Shown one piece after another: positions 41,851 to 54,095 of a DNA stretch of 64,000 bases. Source of the stretch: Oxytricha trifallax (taxonomy: Eukaryota; Ciliophora; Spirotrichea; Sporadotrichida; Oxytrichidae); contig ARYC01003125.1 in assembly GCA_000711775.1 (NCBI GenBank), positions 1-64,000 of the forward strand, written 5' to 3'. A program made the position numbers and the translations under genes. The first letter of the stretch is position 1. Each line of letters begins with the position of its first letter. Under the pieces are notes generated by a model, which saw only the letters and a program-made list of their open reading frames with translations, searched no databases and was not told the DNA's origin.

Positions 41851-43440
41851 TCATTTAAAGAAGTCATCATGATCAGGTATGCTTTCTTTAGGGATCATTA
41901 AATTATTGGACAGCTCATTCTTATTGTCAGCATTCATTTTCTCAATATCTTATTCCTCAATCTACATGTCATGATTCAAATGGAAGTCTTGGACTGAAAT
42001 TGGGTCCGCCATGCCGTTATCAACCTCAATTATACCTATCTGTTCGGCTTCTGGTAAGTCCATTTGCTTCTGCTCTTCTTAATGATCTAAGTAATCCTCT
42101 TCCATTGTTTTCTGTTGAGTTGGGTTGCTTTTGGAAGGAGTCACTGCTAAAATAAGTTCTGGTTAAATTTCTGATTCAAGATCCATTTCTTGATCTTGAG
42201 AATCTGGTTAATTTAAAACTTGGCCTTGATTCTAGAGATTTAATGCTACTGCTTGAGTTATAGCGTTATAGATCTTAGTTAAACACTCATGCTATAATTA
42301 AAATTTAGACTTGGGATTTGAAAATCTTACTGGAAAGCTTTCAAAAGGAACCTTTTGCTTGTATTCATTCAGCAACTAACCAATTTACTCTTACTATATG
42401 AAAGTATTACTATAATATTGTATCCTTACGTTGTATTTGATGTTGCTGGGGTTTAAGAAAGCTTAAGGATCAGCTTTCTCAAAATTTCCATATAGGTCTA
42501 CAGCTTTATTGTACCATCTATAGTAGTGATCCTGTAAACTTTCAAACTAGAATTTCTCTTTGCTGAGTATCATGTAGAAATATCTCTGCCCTTTATCAAT
42601 GAGTCTTTCATAGTCCTAAAATACAGGTCAATATTCACTTCATCACATAAATTTTACAAGTAACTTACTTGAATATGAGCATCTGCAGAATTTAGGAAAA
42701 CATTAACTTATAGTAACCACTCCTAGTACTCTTATAGAGTATTCTTCAATCCTTGCATTTTGATTATCTCTTCTTCGCTTTAAGCCAAGCATTAAGCCTC
42801 AACTCGATCAATAAAGTCTTCAATCTCTAAATAATCAGCCTGATTACTTTCAAAGAGCCCGTCCCATTCTTATTCAAGTAGTGAGACCTTGTGAGATTGT
42901 TCTATCATTTACTGTTATGCTATTTAACCTGTTTTTTAACTCATTTATTGAGTGGGTTTCTAAGAGAACTTCTAAATGTAATGCGATTTCACTTTACCGC
43001 CTGCTTATGTTGGAATTTGCTGAGATTATATCTATTGCTGTTAATGTTCATTATGATACATCTAATGCTACTTGGCTCTCTACTATTGCTGGCTTTAATG
43101 ATTATTACTTGGTATAATCTATTGAGAGTAACTGTGCTACATCTAATGATGATTTTGCTAAAATTAATCTGAATATTGATATTGCTGTTAGTATGACACT
43201 TAGGGACTCATTGGTTGAAGGTAGTTATGTTAATGATGCTGTTGATGCGGATACTGCTATTGAGTGTTGGGAAGCTGATGTTACTGTGATTAAGTACTGG
43301 GTTGTTATTGTTGTTAACCAGCAAGCTGCATCTGGAGAGCTTCATACATTTGAAGGAGTTTCTCATCAGTGTGTACTTTCAACTCTTAAGCTAAGTAATC
43401 TTAATGTGTCGATGATTAAAAAAGACAATTGTAAACAAAG
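41851..43440 (-). CDS. acidic helical protein, PLU-1-like stretches; several MDSs
   Basis: TGA at 41853-41851; convergent with the PHD/PLU-1 gene, 96 bp between stops. Going upstream: C-terminal acidic tail (EEDYLDHQEEQKQMDLPEAE, MNADNKNELSNNLMIPKESI), QHECLTKIYNAITQAVALNL, KSKLVSQLLNEYKQKVPFES, DYERLIDKGQRYFYMILSKE, HYYRWYNKAVDLYGNFEKAD, DYLEIEDFIDRVEAQCLAQS, LKNTLQEYQEWLLQVNVFLN. The W..(A) spacing recalls PLU-1/spectrin helices. Region 42890-43440 shifts frame repeatedly and is Asn/Ser/Ile-rich (NNNNNPVLNHSNISFPTLNS), with no clear start; IESs there unresolved. GTAAGTTACTTG near 42668 (minus) is a likely intron donor. Function unknown, possibly a partner or paralogue of the PHD/PLU-1 protein. 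Confidence 0.6.
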
Positions 43441-43519
43441 ATAAAAATATATCAAATCCATGAATAATTCAATAAAAATACTAATATTTTAATAAATAAA
43501 TAATATAAAGCTAAATAAA

Positions 43520-45015
43520 ATGAAAAACTCGCGCTTTAAGAATGGCATAGAAAACTAACCAAATCGAAACTATAACGAAGAAAGCAATGAGCACAATCGA
43601 TATGATGAGGAGGGTTACTTGATTCCAGAGACTCCGCCTACCCCTCCAAACATCCCCCTGATTAAAACAAACTTGAAACTGCTCAAATCCAAAATTCAGA
43701 TAAAAGAGCAGCCTTCCCCCTTCCCAGATTAGAACATAAACGAAGCTATTTACGATGAGTCAACTATGAATCATGAAAATCCAGGAACTTACCACAATAA
43801 TTTCTACAGGAGGTTGTTCGTGCCCACTCATTTACTCTCTCAAGACACTTCACAGTGGAACCCAAACGACCCCTATAGATAACTCAAATATGGTTCAGTA
43901 TAGCAACCTCAATAGATCAAGTAGAGTTAGTCATAGAAGGGGTTGAGGAGTGAGCGAGATTAACAAGAGAATCAGTTTCAATTTGGGAGGAGACTCATGG
44001 AGAAGCTGCAAATGAAGAAAATGCAGAGAAATGATAATGGGTAATTGAATAATAATAATAGAAGAGCTGGTAGTATGGAATTCAATGAAGGTCATCTCAG
44101 AAAACATTTATCTACAAATTATGTATAATTATATGATAAAATAAGGGTTATTTATGAAAGAAATTAAATTATTAGGATGATGAAGGAGATACTGATCATC
44201 TTGCTGGAAATAACAGAATCAGTTAGGCAAGATTAAAACTTAAGAAACTCAATAGATAAAATACTAATGGCAATTCATTGCAGTAATCTTAACAAGAAAA
44301 TCTCAGATTACCTTTGATTAATGTGAAGAGAAATGGATAAGAAAGTAGCAATAACTATAGCTATGTTGATGATGAGGAAGTAAGGTATGATACAAAGTCT
44401 AATGACAAAATGGGAATATAAAATTAGAAGACTCTCAAAACTAGGTTAAACCAAAAACCCCTAAAAGAAGAAGAGGATTACGATAATGGAGACAGTTTCG
44501 AGTCATATAGAGAACCACTTCCTAGCAAGAAAAAAGCACGATTTAATCTGCAAAATGAAGAATTTAGCCATTAAGACGATTAAGATTATGATAAATTACC
44601 AGCTTTGCCTAAACGCTCTAAAATTCTTGAGAAAGTTTCACAACTTCAACAATCTCGAAACACCCTTAAATCGTAAAATTCATCACAAGCCAGACCCACT
44701 CAAATGCTTGGAGGCCTTAATTAAAAGCCCAATACAACCAAAACAGGAACTAAACATACAGCTACTGATAAAAATGTTAAAAAAGAAGGCAAAGCAAAGA
44801 GCACCAAATGGAGATAGAAAAGTGAGATGTTCAGACAGGCCATGAAAGCAGCCAGAGGAGGTGGTGGGGATGCAGGTCAAGCTGATTTGGCTGCTTAGTA
44901 TGATGACAGAAAGCAATGCCCGAATTGTAAGAGGAAATTCAATGAATAAGCTGCAGAGAAACACATCAAATTGTGCAATTAGAAATACAGGTAGAAGGGA
45001 GTCAAGGTTTATTGA
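43520..45015 (+). CDS. C2HC zinc-finger protein (481 aa)
   Basis: ATG 43520, TGA 45013-45015. One 50-bp IES (pointer AAATTAT, 44116-44122/44166-44172) is removed, leaving 1,446 bases. Mostly disordered, rich in Asn/Gln/Lys/Ser: MKNSRFKNGIENQPNRNYNE, ETPPTPPNIPLIKTNLKLL, KTRLNQKPLKEEEDYDNGDS. The C-terminus has KSEMFRQAMKAARGGGGDAG and a C2HC finger QCPNCKRKFNEQAAEKHIKL then CNQ (CxxC...H...C), the short zf-C2HC type found in ciliary and testis zinc-finger proteins. Zinc binding is likely; partner unknown. Many Gln from TAA/TAG confirm the code. Confidence 0.82.
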
Positions 45016-45548
45016 ACTCTGAAAATTTAGAGTTATTAATAGACTATTAATTAATTTTGGAAATAAATAAAAATTAATCGTTTTTAATTTTTTTAAAAGA
45101 GTTATAATCTAATTAATATTAAATGTAAATTTTTATTTATAGTTTAACAGATAAATTTAATTTTAAATAAAATATGCATCTATTATAGATTATAATAGAT
45201 TGATATAAATTTTTATATACATATTTTATTATGATTCTTCCATATGTTTTTTATCAGCAATAGCGGTTCCAGATAAGATAGTTTGGAATGACCAAATAAG
45301 TTAATTAAAAATTGTTAAAATAAATATAGTTTATTAATTATTAGGTTATTTTTAACTGTAATTCTATAAGTACATAACTTTGTTAATTATTAATACAAAT
45401 GTATAATAAATCATTGAGTGGTTCTAATAATTTGTCTGTTTGATTATAATTAACAATAGTAGAATTAATCTATAACTATAGTAAAACCCTTGAGTCAAAT
45501 ATTTGAATGTTGCGCTCCATTACCCCGTGAATATTGGCCTGGCCCCCC
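45016..45548. other. AT-rich spacer upstream of histone H3
   Basis: No coding signal. GC content rises only near 45510-45560, at the H3 promoter. Confidence 0.45.
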
Positions 45549-45556
45549 TATTTAAG
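45549..45556 (+). promoter_or_regulatory. TATA-like element of histone H3
   Basis: TATTTAAG about 90 bp before the H3 start, in a locally GC-rich patch (GGCCTGGCCCCCC just upstream). Position fits a core promoter; not tested. Confidence 0.4.
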
Positions 45557-45643
45557 GGAGCCCTCACATTTTATATAATATAATTAATAAAACTTCAACT
45601 CAAGTTACTTACCGTCAACCCGTAATAACAATAACTATCAGAA

Positions 45644-46060
<417 letters not shown>

Positions 46061-46123
46061 ACGTGATATCGGGAATTGCGAAAGGCAAACTGAAATAAAG
46101 AGCACTATAAATACTGTGTGAAA

Positions 46124-46342
46124 ATGTGGAATGGGAATCTTTCAGAAAATGCAATTGACTTATTACTTTGTATCAATCTAAGAAGGAATACTACTGGAAA
46201 ATAGGACAACTTGCGTTGGAATTAAACTTCTCTGAAGAAGGACTTTAAGAACTTGACTTGCGTCTCTTATCTGAAAAGTCAATCGTTATCAGGAAACTCA
46301 ATTGAGACGAAGATACAGTAGTAATAAGGGATAGTCATTTGA
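46124..46342 (+). CDS. short ORF downstream of H3 (72 aa), doubtful
   Basis: MWNGNLSENAIDLLLCINLR, then SLKKDFKNLTCVSYLKSQSL, TGA 46340-46342. Mixed composition unlike the AT-rich spacers, but no family recognised; could be H3 3' UTR or another small gene. Confidence 0.25.
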
Positions 46343-46640
46343 ATGGATGGGAAGAGGAACAAGAAACATTGGCACACAGTATCGCAACACAGTTTTAAAG
46401 GCTATAATTAATTTCTTAAAATCTTTTCTATAAAAATACTTTCAAATTATTCAATCTTATACTGGTTCTTAATAACCAAGAAGTCTCTTATTAGACAAAT
46501 TCAAAAAAATATTTTTATTCTAATTATTAATCTAAGAACTCTCCTAAAATTTCACAATTCTCATGAGATGAAATTCTAAAAATCAAAGGAAATAGTTCAA
46601 TTTAATTAATTTCATATTTTAAAACTAAGAAAAGAAAAAA

Positions 46641-47765
46641 ATGACAGATTAATCAAAACGTAATTTCATATTAGCATTAAAGAGACTGCGCTTTTTCTTC
46701 AATCACCTGAAAGATTACGAGGAAGGTCTTGAGATGAGAGCTGATTATTAGGCTTGTAATCCAGACGACATAAATGAAAAAATCAATCCCATGGCTAAAT
46801 GGATGGATGAAGCGACTAAAGCTATTGTTGAAAGCAAGCGATTTATTGAGCTTATTCAGTTGCAAGAAAAGTAAGTAAAATTATGAGATTTTTACAAATC
46901 AGTACAACATGACTTTACTTTTAAATTTCTATACTTTTTAAATCCTAATTGCTTAAATATATTGTTGCAAATCATTTATTCACTTATGAAAACAATAAAT
47001 TTCCTTAGCTAATTACCCTTTATAGTGAGAAGGTAGAAAGCTTAATAATATAAAAATAAGACTAAATCGACGGTGAAGATCAAGAGTTACAAGCTCTAGA
47101 AGCTCAAATAGCATCTTTGAAATCCGACATATCCCAAAAACATCAATAAGAAGTTTCCATTCGTTAAGAAATTTTAGAAGAGAATTTCCAAACAAATCAG
47201 CAATTAGAAAAACTTGACAATGAAATCTCATATATTCAGTCTGAACAGCACACTGAAGAAAACTTGATTAATGGGAAAATCTGTTAATTAGAGGACATTC
47301 GTGATAAAGTAGTGTTTGAATATTAAAAAGTTAAGCAAACTCATTCGAAGTACTAAGATATGAATAAGTTTCTGTACTTTTTCCCATAAAAAGTATTTAA
47401 TTAGAAGGAACGAATATAGAGGAAGAAAGAAGAGCTCAAACTTTACTAATCATATATTTTTATATATCAACATATCATTTATTGTTTAAGATATCTATGA
47501 TCGAAATAATTATCCCCCTATTCCATTTAATTGCTTAAATTACTAATCAATCATTGAAGAATCCCTATCATTTTTCACAGATAAAATTGAGGAGAACAAG
47601 TCCAAATAAGTTTTAGTATAATAAATGAATGCAGAAGTGGCTTAGATTGTGAAAGGGGTTTTGATAGCAGAGGAAGAATTCTATAATAAAGAGCAATATG
47701 ATAAACTCAAAACACCCCCTTATGTCATGATTAAAAGAATTGAAAGAGATCCAAATCAGAATTGA
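46641..47765 (+). CDS. coiled-coil protein of unknown function
   Basis: ATG 46641, MTDQSKRNFILALKRLRFFF, then NPMAKWMDEATKAIVESKRF; intron from 46871 (GTAAGT) to TTTATAG near 47024, then NEKVESLIIQKQDQIDGEDQ, a long coiled coil (LQALEAQIASLKSDISQKHQ, ISYIQSEQHTEENLINGKIC), NKFLYFFPQKVFNQKERIQR. A gap of AT-rich DNA (47455-47560, IES or intron) is followed by TDKIEENKSKQVLVQQMNAE, EEEFYNKEQYDKLKTPPYVM and TGA 47763-47765. The layout (small globular head, then coiled coil) suits a cytoskeletal or ciliary scaffold, but no family is recognised. Confidence 0.65.
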
Positions 47766-47953
47766 AAATCAATTTTTTTATGCTTTTGTTATATGTAAAA
47801 GTATGATACATATAAAAAGGATGATTTTATTGATTTTCTAATTCAAAATAAATACTTATAAATTAATGTAAGTCCATACTATGACAAAAGATATAACATA
47901 AAATCCACAAATTTAAGAAATAAATAATTAATGAACTTCTAAATCATAAATAA

Positions 47954-50427
47954 TCAAACAACATGTTTCTTGAGGAATTTGGCATTAGTAATACCATTCT
48001 AATTACTAATGTATTACTTGGCCATTCTATCAATTTCTTTGGCACTTTCTTTAACTCTTGAGAAGCCTAAGCCCCCGTTCTGCCCTTTACTCTCACTTTT
48101 TATACGCTTGAGTTCAATTTCGGCCTCACTAAGTCCATACTTTTTACCTGCTTTACTTTTAAAGGCTTTACCCATTCTTTCTTCTATATCTTCTGCGAAT
48201 TCCTTCATGCTACCGTTTATATGTAGTAAAATAATACAATATTGATAGACTTGAATTGATGGTAAATTGGTTTTTAATGAAATTATACAAAATGGGTAAT
48301 TAAGTAGTAATGTATTCATGATCTCGAGTTTAGTTTCCTATTCATAGTGAGGTCTCTACTAAAGCCTAGCTTCTCTGGCATTATCAACATCATTAGCAGC
48401 AGAAAATATCATCTAATTTATGTTATCATTGTACGCGTTATCAGACTGCTTTTGTGACTTTTAAGGCAGCTTTTTCATTGAGTTCAAAGTGGAAAGCTAG
48501 GATATTTGTGAGTTTTTAATGGTCCCCCCTACTATTGAATCCTTACCCATAGTTGGTAATTGCTTCTATGATTGTACATTTCTCAAAGTTTTACCGGGTT
48601 TGACTTTATTGTATTAATTGGCATTTGTTGAAGTTAAGACACCTTTTGATTTCTCATTGATTGTAGTTAGCTTGTTCTTGAGTTAATCGACGGTGTTGAT
48701 ATGAGTGTTAATGTTATACTTGGTTTTTTAGATCATTTTACGAATTTCAGCCAAGTCATCGGTGCCCTGAGTTACCACTCGATGGGCTTAATCTACCTCA
48801 CGCAACATTTCATTGAATTCATCGAATATGTCTTGCTTTGGTTATTGATATACATCTACTGGTGGAGGAGGTTAATGCTGTTGCTCTTCATTATATAAAG
48901 ACTATTATGCATTCCAAAACTAATTGTATTAAAGGATATAAGAACTAAGTTTCTACTATTTGTTTTTAAATAAAAACTCTTCTCCATCCGATTCTTCAAC
49001 CATCATTTCAGGAGCAGTCATAAAAGTACGCTTTTTCTGCATTTCCTTGATTTTACTCGTGATGAAATGAATTCTCTTTTTGCGTTTCATTTTGTCCTTA
49101 ATTTCTTGCATCTGTTCCTTAGATACTTTAAACTGTTAATTTTGCTTTAAATTATTAATCATATGCCCTTAGATATCGTTATTACTTAAACCATCTCCAA
49201 ATATCTCCTCATCATCAAATTGAAACACTTTCCTATTTTTACTTGCAGATAAGTTCTGATTCTAAACATTCTTTAAGGGATTTTGGTTTTCTTTGAAGTT
49301 TGTAGTCAGATTACTCTGCTTCAATTTCTCTTCAATCAATCGCTTATTTTTTGCTGAAAAATCTGTGGTTTTTTAAGCTGTGTATTTATCATTGTTATTT
49401 AGATCTGAGGTGTCAAGATCATCTAAAAGTCCCCCATTGTCATAGTAGTTATCATTCTCTGAACTTGCAAGTAAGTTATTAAGGGAAATTAGTTACAAAG
49501 TTTACCTGGCAACAAAAATGGTTTAATTTTAAAGTAAAATAATACCCACCTATTATTCAACCCATCTTAAATTGACTTAATCTAACTACTAGGGTTTGTA
49601 CTTAGACTTCTCATCTATGATGAACTTTGAAAACCCAAACCTCCATTTTTACTCTACTATTACAAAGATTTGAGTACATTTGATTATTGTTATTGCTATC
49701 TCTAACTACCAGTTTATTAATTATTGAGGTACCCAGTGTATTCTTGCTGCTTCTAGCTCATCTCATTTTTATCTTTAAACCTTGTGTTACTACTGTTTTA
49801 GTTAAAATTAGTGGATGAATTGTTTATTGTGGCTGTGGTCTCGCTAATGTGAGTGGCATTAGAAGAACTGTTGTTGAAGTTTTACTATTACTGCTGATGT
49901 GAATGTTTGTTACTGCTGGAGTTCATCATTAGTAACTTGGCAGTGGACTGCTAAATACTGCTTATATTGCTGTTTTTGTTTAGATTACTACCATTTTAAT
50001 GAGGAATTGGAGGTAATTTGGCTTATTGTAAAGACTTCTTGCTGTTATTTTTCATGTCTAACGTGGCGAGGGAATTGTCTTCGTAATCTTGATAATCAGT
50101 GACTTATTTATTGGTACTCCTTCTGCTGTTGAGTGTGGGTATTTAATTCATGGATTTCATGCTAATTAGATTAGAAGTAGATTATTATTTATTGTTTTTG
50201 GCTTTGTGCGTTAGATTTTAGGCATTTACATTTTCTATCTTGAACATTGAAAGCGAAGGGTCTCTTATCATACCAATAAAAATATGATTATATTTACCAC
50301 TAACCTCTGAACCTTATTTTTCTCTTGAGTTAATGGATCTATTTTTAATGCTTATCAACTGTTTCATGCTACTGCTATTAGCATTATTGCCTAACTATTT
50401 TTAATTGTCGTTATTACTTTTCTTCAT
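47954..50427 (-). CDS. large Gln/Asn-rich protein with conserved C-terminal helix
   Basis: ATG 50427-50425 (MKKSNNDNQKQLGNNANSSS), TGA 47956-47954. In order: SMKSMNQIPTLNSRRSTNKQ, an Asn/Ser/Gln region (NKNSNISSIQQSTAKLLMMN), KVFQFDDEEIFGDGLSNNDI, KRKKRIHFITSKIKEMQKKR, PPPPVDVYQQPKQDIFDEFN, EVDQAHRVVTQGTDDLAEIR, KLTTINEKSKGVLTSTNANQ, then KEFAEDIEERMGKAFKSKAG, KYGLSEAEIELKRIKSESKG and LKKHVV. One IES is clear: pointer CATGAA joins ETKLEI to MKEFAEDIEE across about 48198-48321. Others near 49450-49560 and 50220-50320 are not resolved. No known domain; disordered scaffold with a helical C-terminus. Confidence 0.65.
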
Positions 50428-50484
50428 TAAAACTTTATAGGTGTGGGACAACTATCTCTCATTTTTATTATTTTTTATATTTAT

Positions 50485-50510
50485 AAAACCCCGAAACCCC
50501 GAAACCCCAA
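50485..50510. repeat. degenerate telomere-like repeat
   Basis: Three CCCC blocks spaced by GAAA, opened by AAAA and closed by AA (C4A4-like with one G per unit). It lies between two divergent genes, 58 bp from the start of the minus gene and 69 bp from that of the plus gene. Confidence 0.75.
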
Positions 50511-50578
50511 TTTTATTAAATTAAATTGATAAATTACGAAATATACAAATTAATAATTGTTTTATTAAATTCATAACA

Positions 50579-51733
50579 ATGGAAAATTACAACTAATCTC
50601 AATATTCTTAAGAAAACCAAGACTATAACTCTCAATATGAAGATAATAATGGAGGAGTTCAAAGTGTTACTGGAGGGTAGAGCACTACTTCAAATAATGG
50701 AGAATTGTGGAAGAAATTCGGCAGAGAGAATGATGTCGGCAAGATGCTCTATTCAATTTACTTACATATTATTCTTATTGATTTTAGGTAATTTATAATA
50801 AATAATAATAATAATTATAAATAAAGTGAATGTACTCAGTGAAAGAAAAACCCAAAGTGCATTACCCACCAGTGAAAACGAAACCCCGTCCAATTGAGCA
50901 ACCCAAAGAAGAGAAAAAATGCCCATAAAAAGCAGCAATTGAATACCCTGAAATCAAGTCCAATCGTCCAAGAAAGAAATACCACCCCATCGATTTATTT
51001 TTATTGTTCTTTTTACTATATACCTTTTAAAATTTATATATGAAAAAAAGAGTGGATTAACCAATAATTTTACATATATATTATGGGATTTTGTACCAAA
51101 AAGAAAAGGAGTAGATGAAATTTAATATGAAATGCAATAAGAATACAATAAACCTCTGGTTGCCCCAGGCAAGAGAGGAGTTGACAGAAAGGAATTAATT
51201 AATGACTTGCAGGAAAGGTTTCAGTTTAAAGATAAGGCAGAAATCGATAAAATTATGGCGCAAAAGAAGTTGGAAAGTATGTGGATCATAATCATTTAAA
51301 TTAGCTCATACACTCTCTGTATAGAATCTTTTCTCATTTCATGATTAAGTTTGTACTATAAAAGTAATTAAGTTTATACAATAAAAGTATGCTTCCAGAG
51401 ATAAATCCACCAGGAAAAAGAAAGGCAAAGCGCTACAATCTTGGTATGGCTCAGAAAGCTCTACAGCACTACCAAGAAAAATATGGAAAACCACCTGGGG
51501 ATATTCTCAACCTCCGCCCCAAAACCCACGACGAAATTCGCAATGATCAGGATGACGAACTCGAGGAGTTATTCGACAGCGTCATCGAGGAGATTGAGGA
51601 GAGACAGGAGTATCTGGAGGAGGTTATGAAGATGGGAGGACGCAAGGATATAGAGGCTAGGACCAAGAATGAGATCGTTGATAGGATAGCTGAATTGCAG
51701 AAGATCAGAGAAATATAGAACAAAAAGCGGTGA
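50579..51733 (+). CDS. UPF0193 (EVG1/C22orf23) family protein (291 aa)
   Basis: ATG 50579, TGA 51731-51733. IESs of 74, 95 and 110 bp (pointers TACT at 50759-50762/50833-50836, GATTT at 50992-50996/51087-51091, AAAGTATG at 51274-51281/51384-51391) are removed, leaving 876 bases. N-terminus Gln/Asn/Ser-rich (MENYNQSQYSQENQDYNSQY), then RPRKKYHPIDFVPKRKGVDE, RKELINDLQERFQFKDKAEI and the family-defining C-terminus ELEELFDSVIEEIEERQEYL, MKMGGRKDIEARTKNEIVDR. EVG1 proteins are conserved in ciliated organisms but of unknown function; a ciliary role is inferred from that distribution. Confidence 0.8.
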
Positions 51734-51960
51734 TAAAAAGAGAGAGATAGATAACTGTTTTTAACAATTTAGAAAAAATTAATATAAATGTAGTAAAATA
51801 GTTGATTAAATATTGTATTGTAAATTTTAAGTTTTATAACTAAATTTTTCATTATTTATTTAAAATTAATGGAAGGGTAATATACATAAATATAGTAGAT
51901 TTGATATGAATATTTAATCAACATAAAATATTTGATAAATAATCGACATATTGTTTTATA

Positions 51961-53698
51961 TCACCACTCTAATTTAATTTCGTGGACAGTCATTCTACCA
52001 TCCTAACTTGCGCACACTATTAAATTTTCAAATATCTATATCACACTATTTACTTGATAGAATAAAAAATAACATGTTGCCCTCAAAAAAAATACTAATT
52101 AACTATCCAATATATAAAACCAGAAAAGTATTGTATAGTTAAATATAAATATATATTATTAGATAGTAATGAGATGTTTACTTAAATACCTATATCTTAC
52201 AGCTCCTCAGCCTGCTTTTATCATTAACTTTCACAAGCGTCATTCGTCTATCAAAGCCAACATTCAACAGCACAAATGGATGCAGGTAATTATCTTCAAT
52301 CTCAGTGAGAATATTCGGTTGATTGTAATTCAAAGAGGTGTCATAAGGAAGTTAATTTTATTAGGAAAAATCGTAGGATTTCATCAATGCGGGATTGATT
52401 ATAGGGATCTACTAGTTTGGGAAAGATTTTAGTGTCTGAAGGGATTACACACTTTAAGTTAGGGAAAGCGAAGATTATTGAGGGAAATCTAATTTTAACT
52501 CTTCTTTTTCTTTGGAAGGTTACAAGTGATTAAGTTAACTTATATCATCTTGAGTATATTTTTCAATTTGCTTATCTAATTTTGTTTTAAATTTGTAAAA
52601 ATACTGAGGTAAATCTAGAATGATTGAGCTTAATACTTGTTCGTAGTGGCCACCACCTATTTAAGTTGTGTGCACCTAAAAACTTTTATAGTCAATCTCA
52701 AATTTATCTTCACCATTATATTAAACCAAGGCGGCATCTTGATTATTCCTAGATGAATTTTATACTCTAAAAGTTTAAGTTTTTTTCTTTTCATATTTGA
52801 ATTCAATAAAATCATAATCCCGCCTTGATATAGCGATAATTTAGTAACTATTCAATACTTTAATTCTATCCACTGGATAAGGAGAGCTATTCAAGGGTAT
52901 ATCTATAATAATCTAGTAATATTTCGATATAGGGTTTTGCCAGTTATAGTTCACTATGGAAAGTGACGTCAGATATTCATTATCAATTAATGAAACTGCA
53001 AGTTAAATTTGGAATGGAGAGAATTTTCTTATAAGCTAAACATCCGTAGTGAATGACTGGAACTCAATCTTGAAATATTGGTCAATTGGTTGTGATAAAT
53101 CATTAGTAGAGATTTTATAGATAGGCAGGATGCCATTTTCATAGAGTGTCATAAATTAGATATCGGTGTCAATTTAGAATGAAATCATGTTTTGCATGTT
53201 AGTTTGATAAGCTGAGTAATAATTTCGCATAACTTACATATTTATGATTAGTCCAGTATCTTAATCTTTAAAAACCTGCATTATTTCAATGGTTTGTACG
53301 TATTTCATAACTATTAATACGTCACTTTATTCAGAAGCTTTGATACCACGTAAATATGGATATTTATCTTTTTTAGTGTATATACATTCAATGCTTGAGC
53401 ATATTTCTTGGGCAATAAGTTTCTTAAATCTTGTTGAACTATTATTAAAAGAATCTCTGCGATATTTTTCTGAATTTTTGTTCCATACTTTCATAGTGCA
53501 GTCTGCTGAGAGTGAAATGAATTGTTTATCGTCATAATCAATCAAGCAATTTACACTTGCTTCGTGATTTTCTCATTCGTCTCTCCCCAGATTATCCTCA
53601 ATTTCATCAAACACTATATCTCCTAAGCCATTGTTAAAATATGTGGTTAATTTAATCTATTTTCTATACATCTTAAAATAAAGTTTAAAATAATTCAT
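51961..53698 (-). CDS. WD40-repeat protein
   Basis: TGA 51963-51961; probable ATG 53698-53696 (MNYFKLYFKMYRKQIKLTTY). WD-type blades: CLIDYDDKQFISLSADCTMK then VWNKNSEKYRRDSF; AQEICSSIECIYTKKDKYPY; VLLNVGFDRRMTLVKVNDKS; and the last, ENLIVCASQDGRMTVHEIKL then EW. Between 52100 and 53320 more beta-rich coding islands occur, split by small IESs not resolved here. An in-frame TGA near 53569 (GRDE-stop-ENHEAS) would be removed if the 9-bp interval between two GAGA repeats were excised. WD40 propellers are binding platforms; partner unknown. Confidence 0.7.
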
Positions 53699-54095
53699 AG
53701 TTAAGCCGTTTCCAACTTAATGAAATTAGGGCTTCTATATTCGCATAAACGCATAAGAATCAAAATTTAGAGAGGTAAGTACTCTATACGAAGCCTCCTT
53801 TAAATAAGCATAAGATAGTATGTTCTACGTTATATATTTGGAGGGGAGTTTGGGGGTGAACATAAAAGGTTTGTATTGGTTGTGAGTGGGGTGTGGTGGG
53901 TCTGCCACATAGAAAAGTTTGTTAATTTACGCCATTGATAATTTTATCTTTAAATTTTGTATTTTAAATATAAATTATTACTGTAAGTAGTTAAACTTCT
54001 TTAATTTGTATAAGGGAAGAGTTTTTTTTAAGTGCGCCTTGATTATTAAAGTCTAATTCCAATAATTATTAATAAATTGTATTAATAGTATTTTA
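53699..54095. other. spacer with a G/T-rich patch
   Basis: No ORF. Position 53838-53925 is unusually G/T-rich on the plus strand (repeated GGGG and GTGG), unlike neighbouring AT-rich DNA. Confidence 0.45.

Noticed and set aside
42881..43444. Three overlapping plus-strand ORFs
   Set aside because: Leu/Val-rich shadows of the minus-strand Asn/Ser-rich coding stretch.
44486..44845. Plus-strand ORF of 119 aa in the C2HC gene
   Set aside because: A shifted frame; the true frame runs through TAA/TAG codons and ends in the zinc finger.
44683..44964. Minus-strand ORF of 93 aa
   Set aside because: Antisense to the C2HC zinc-finger gene, which has a continuous frame and a recognisable finger.
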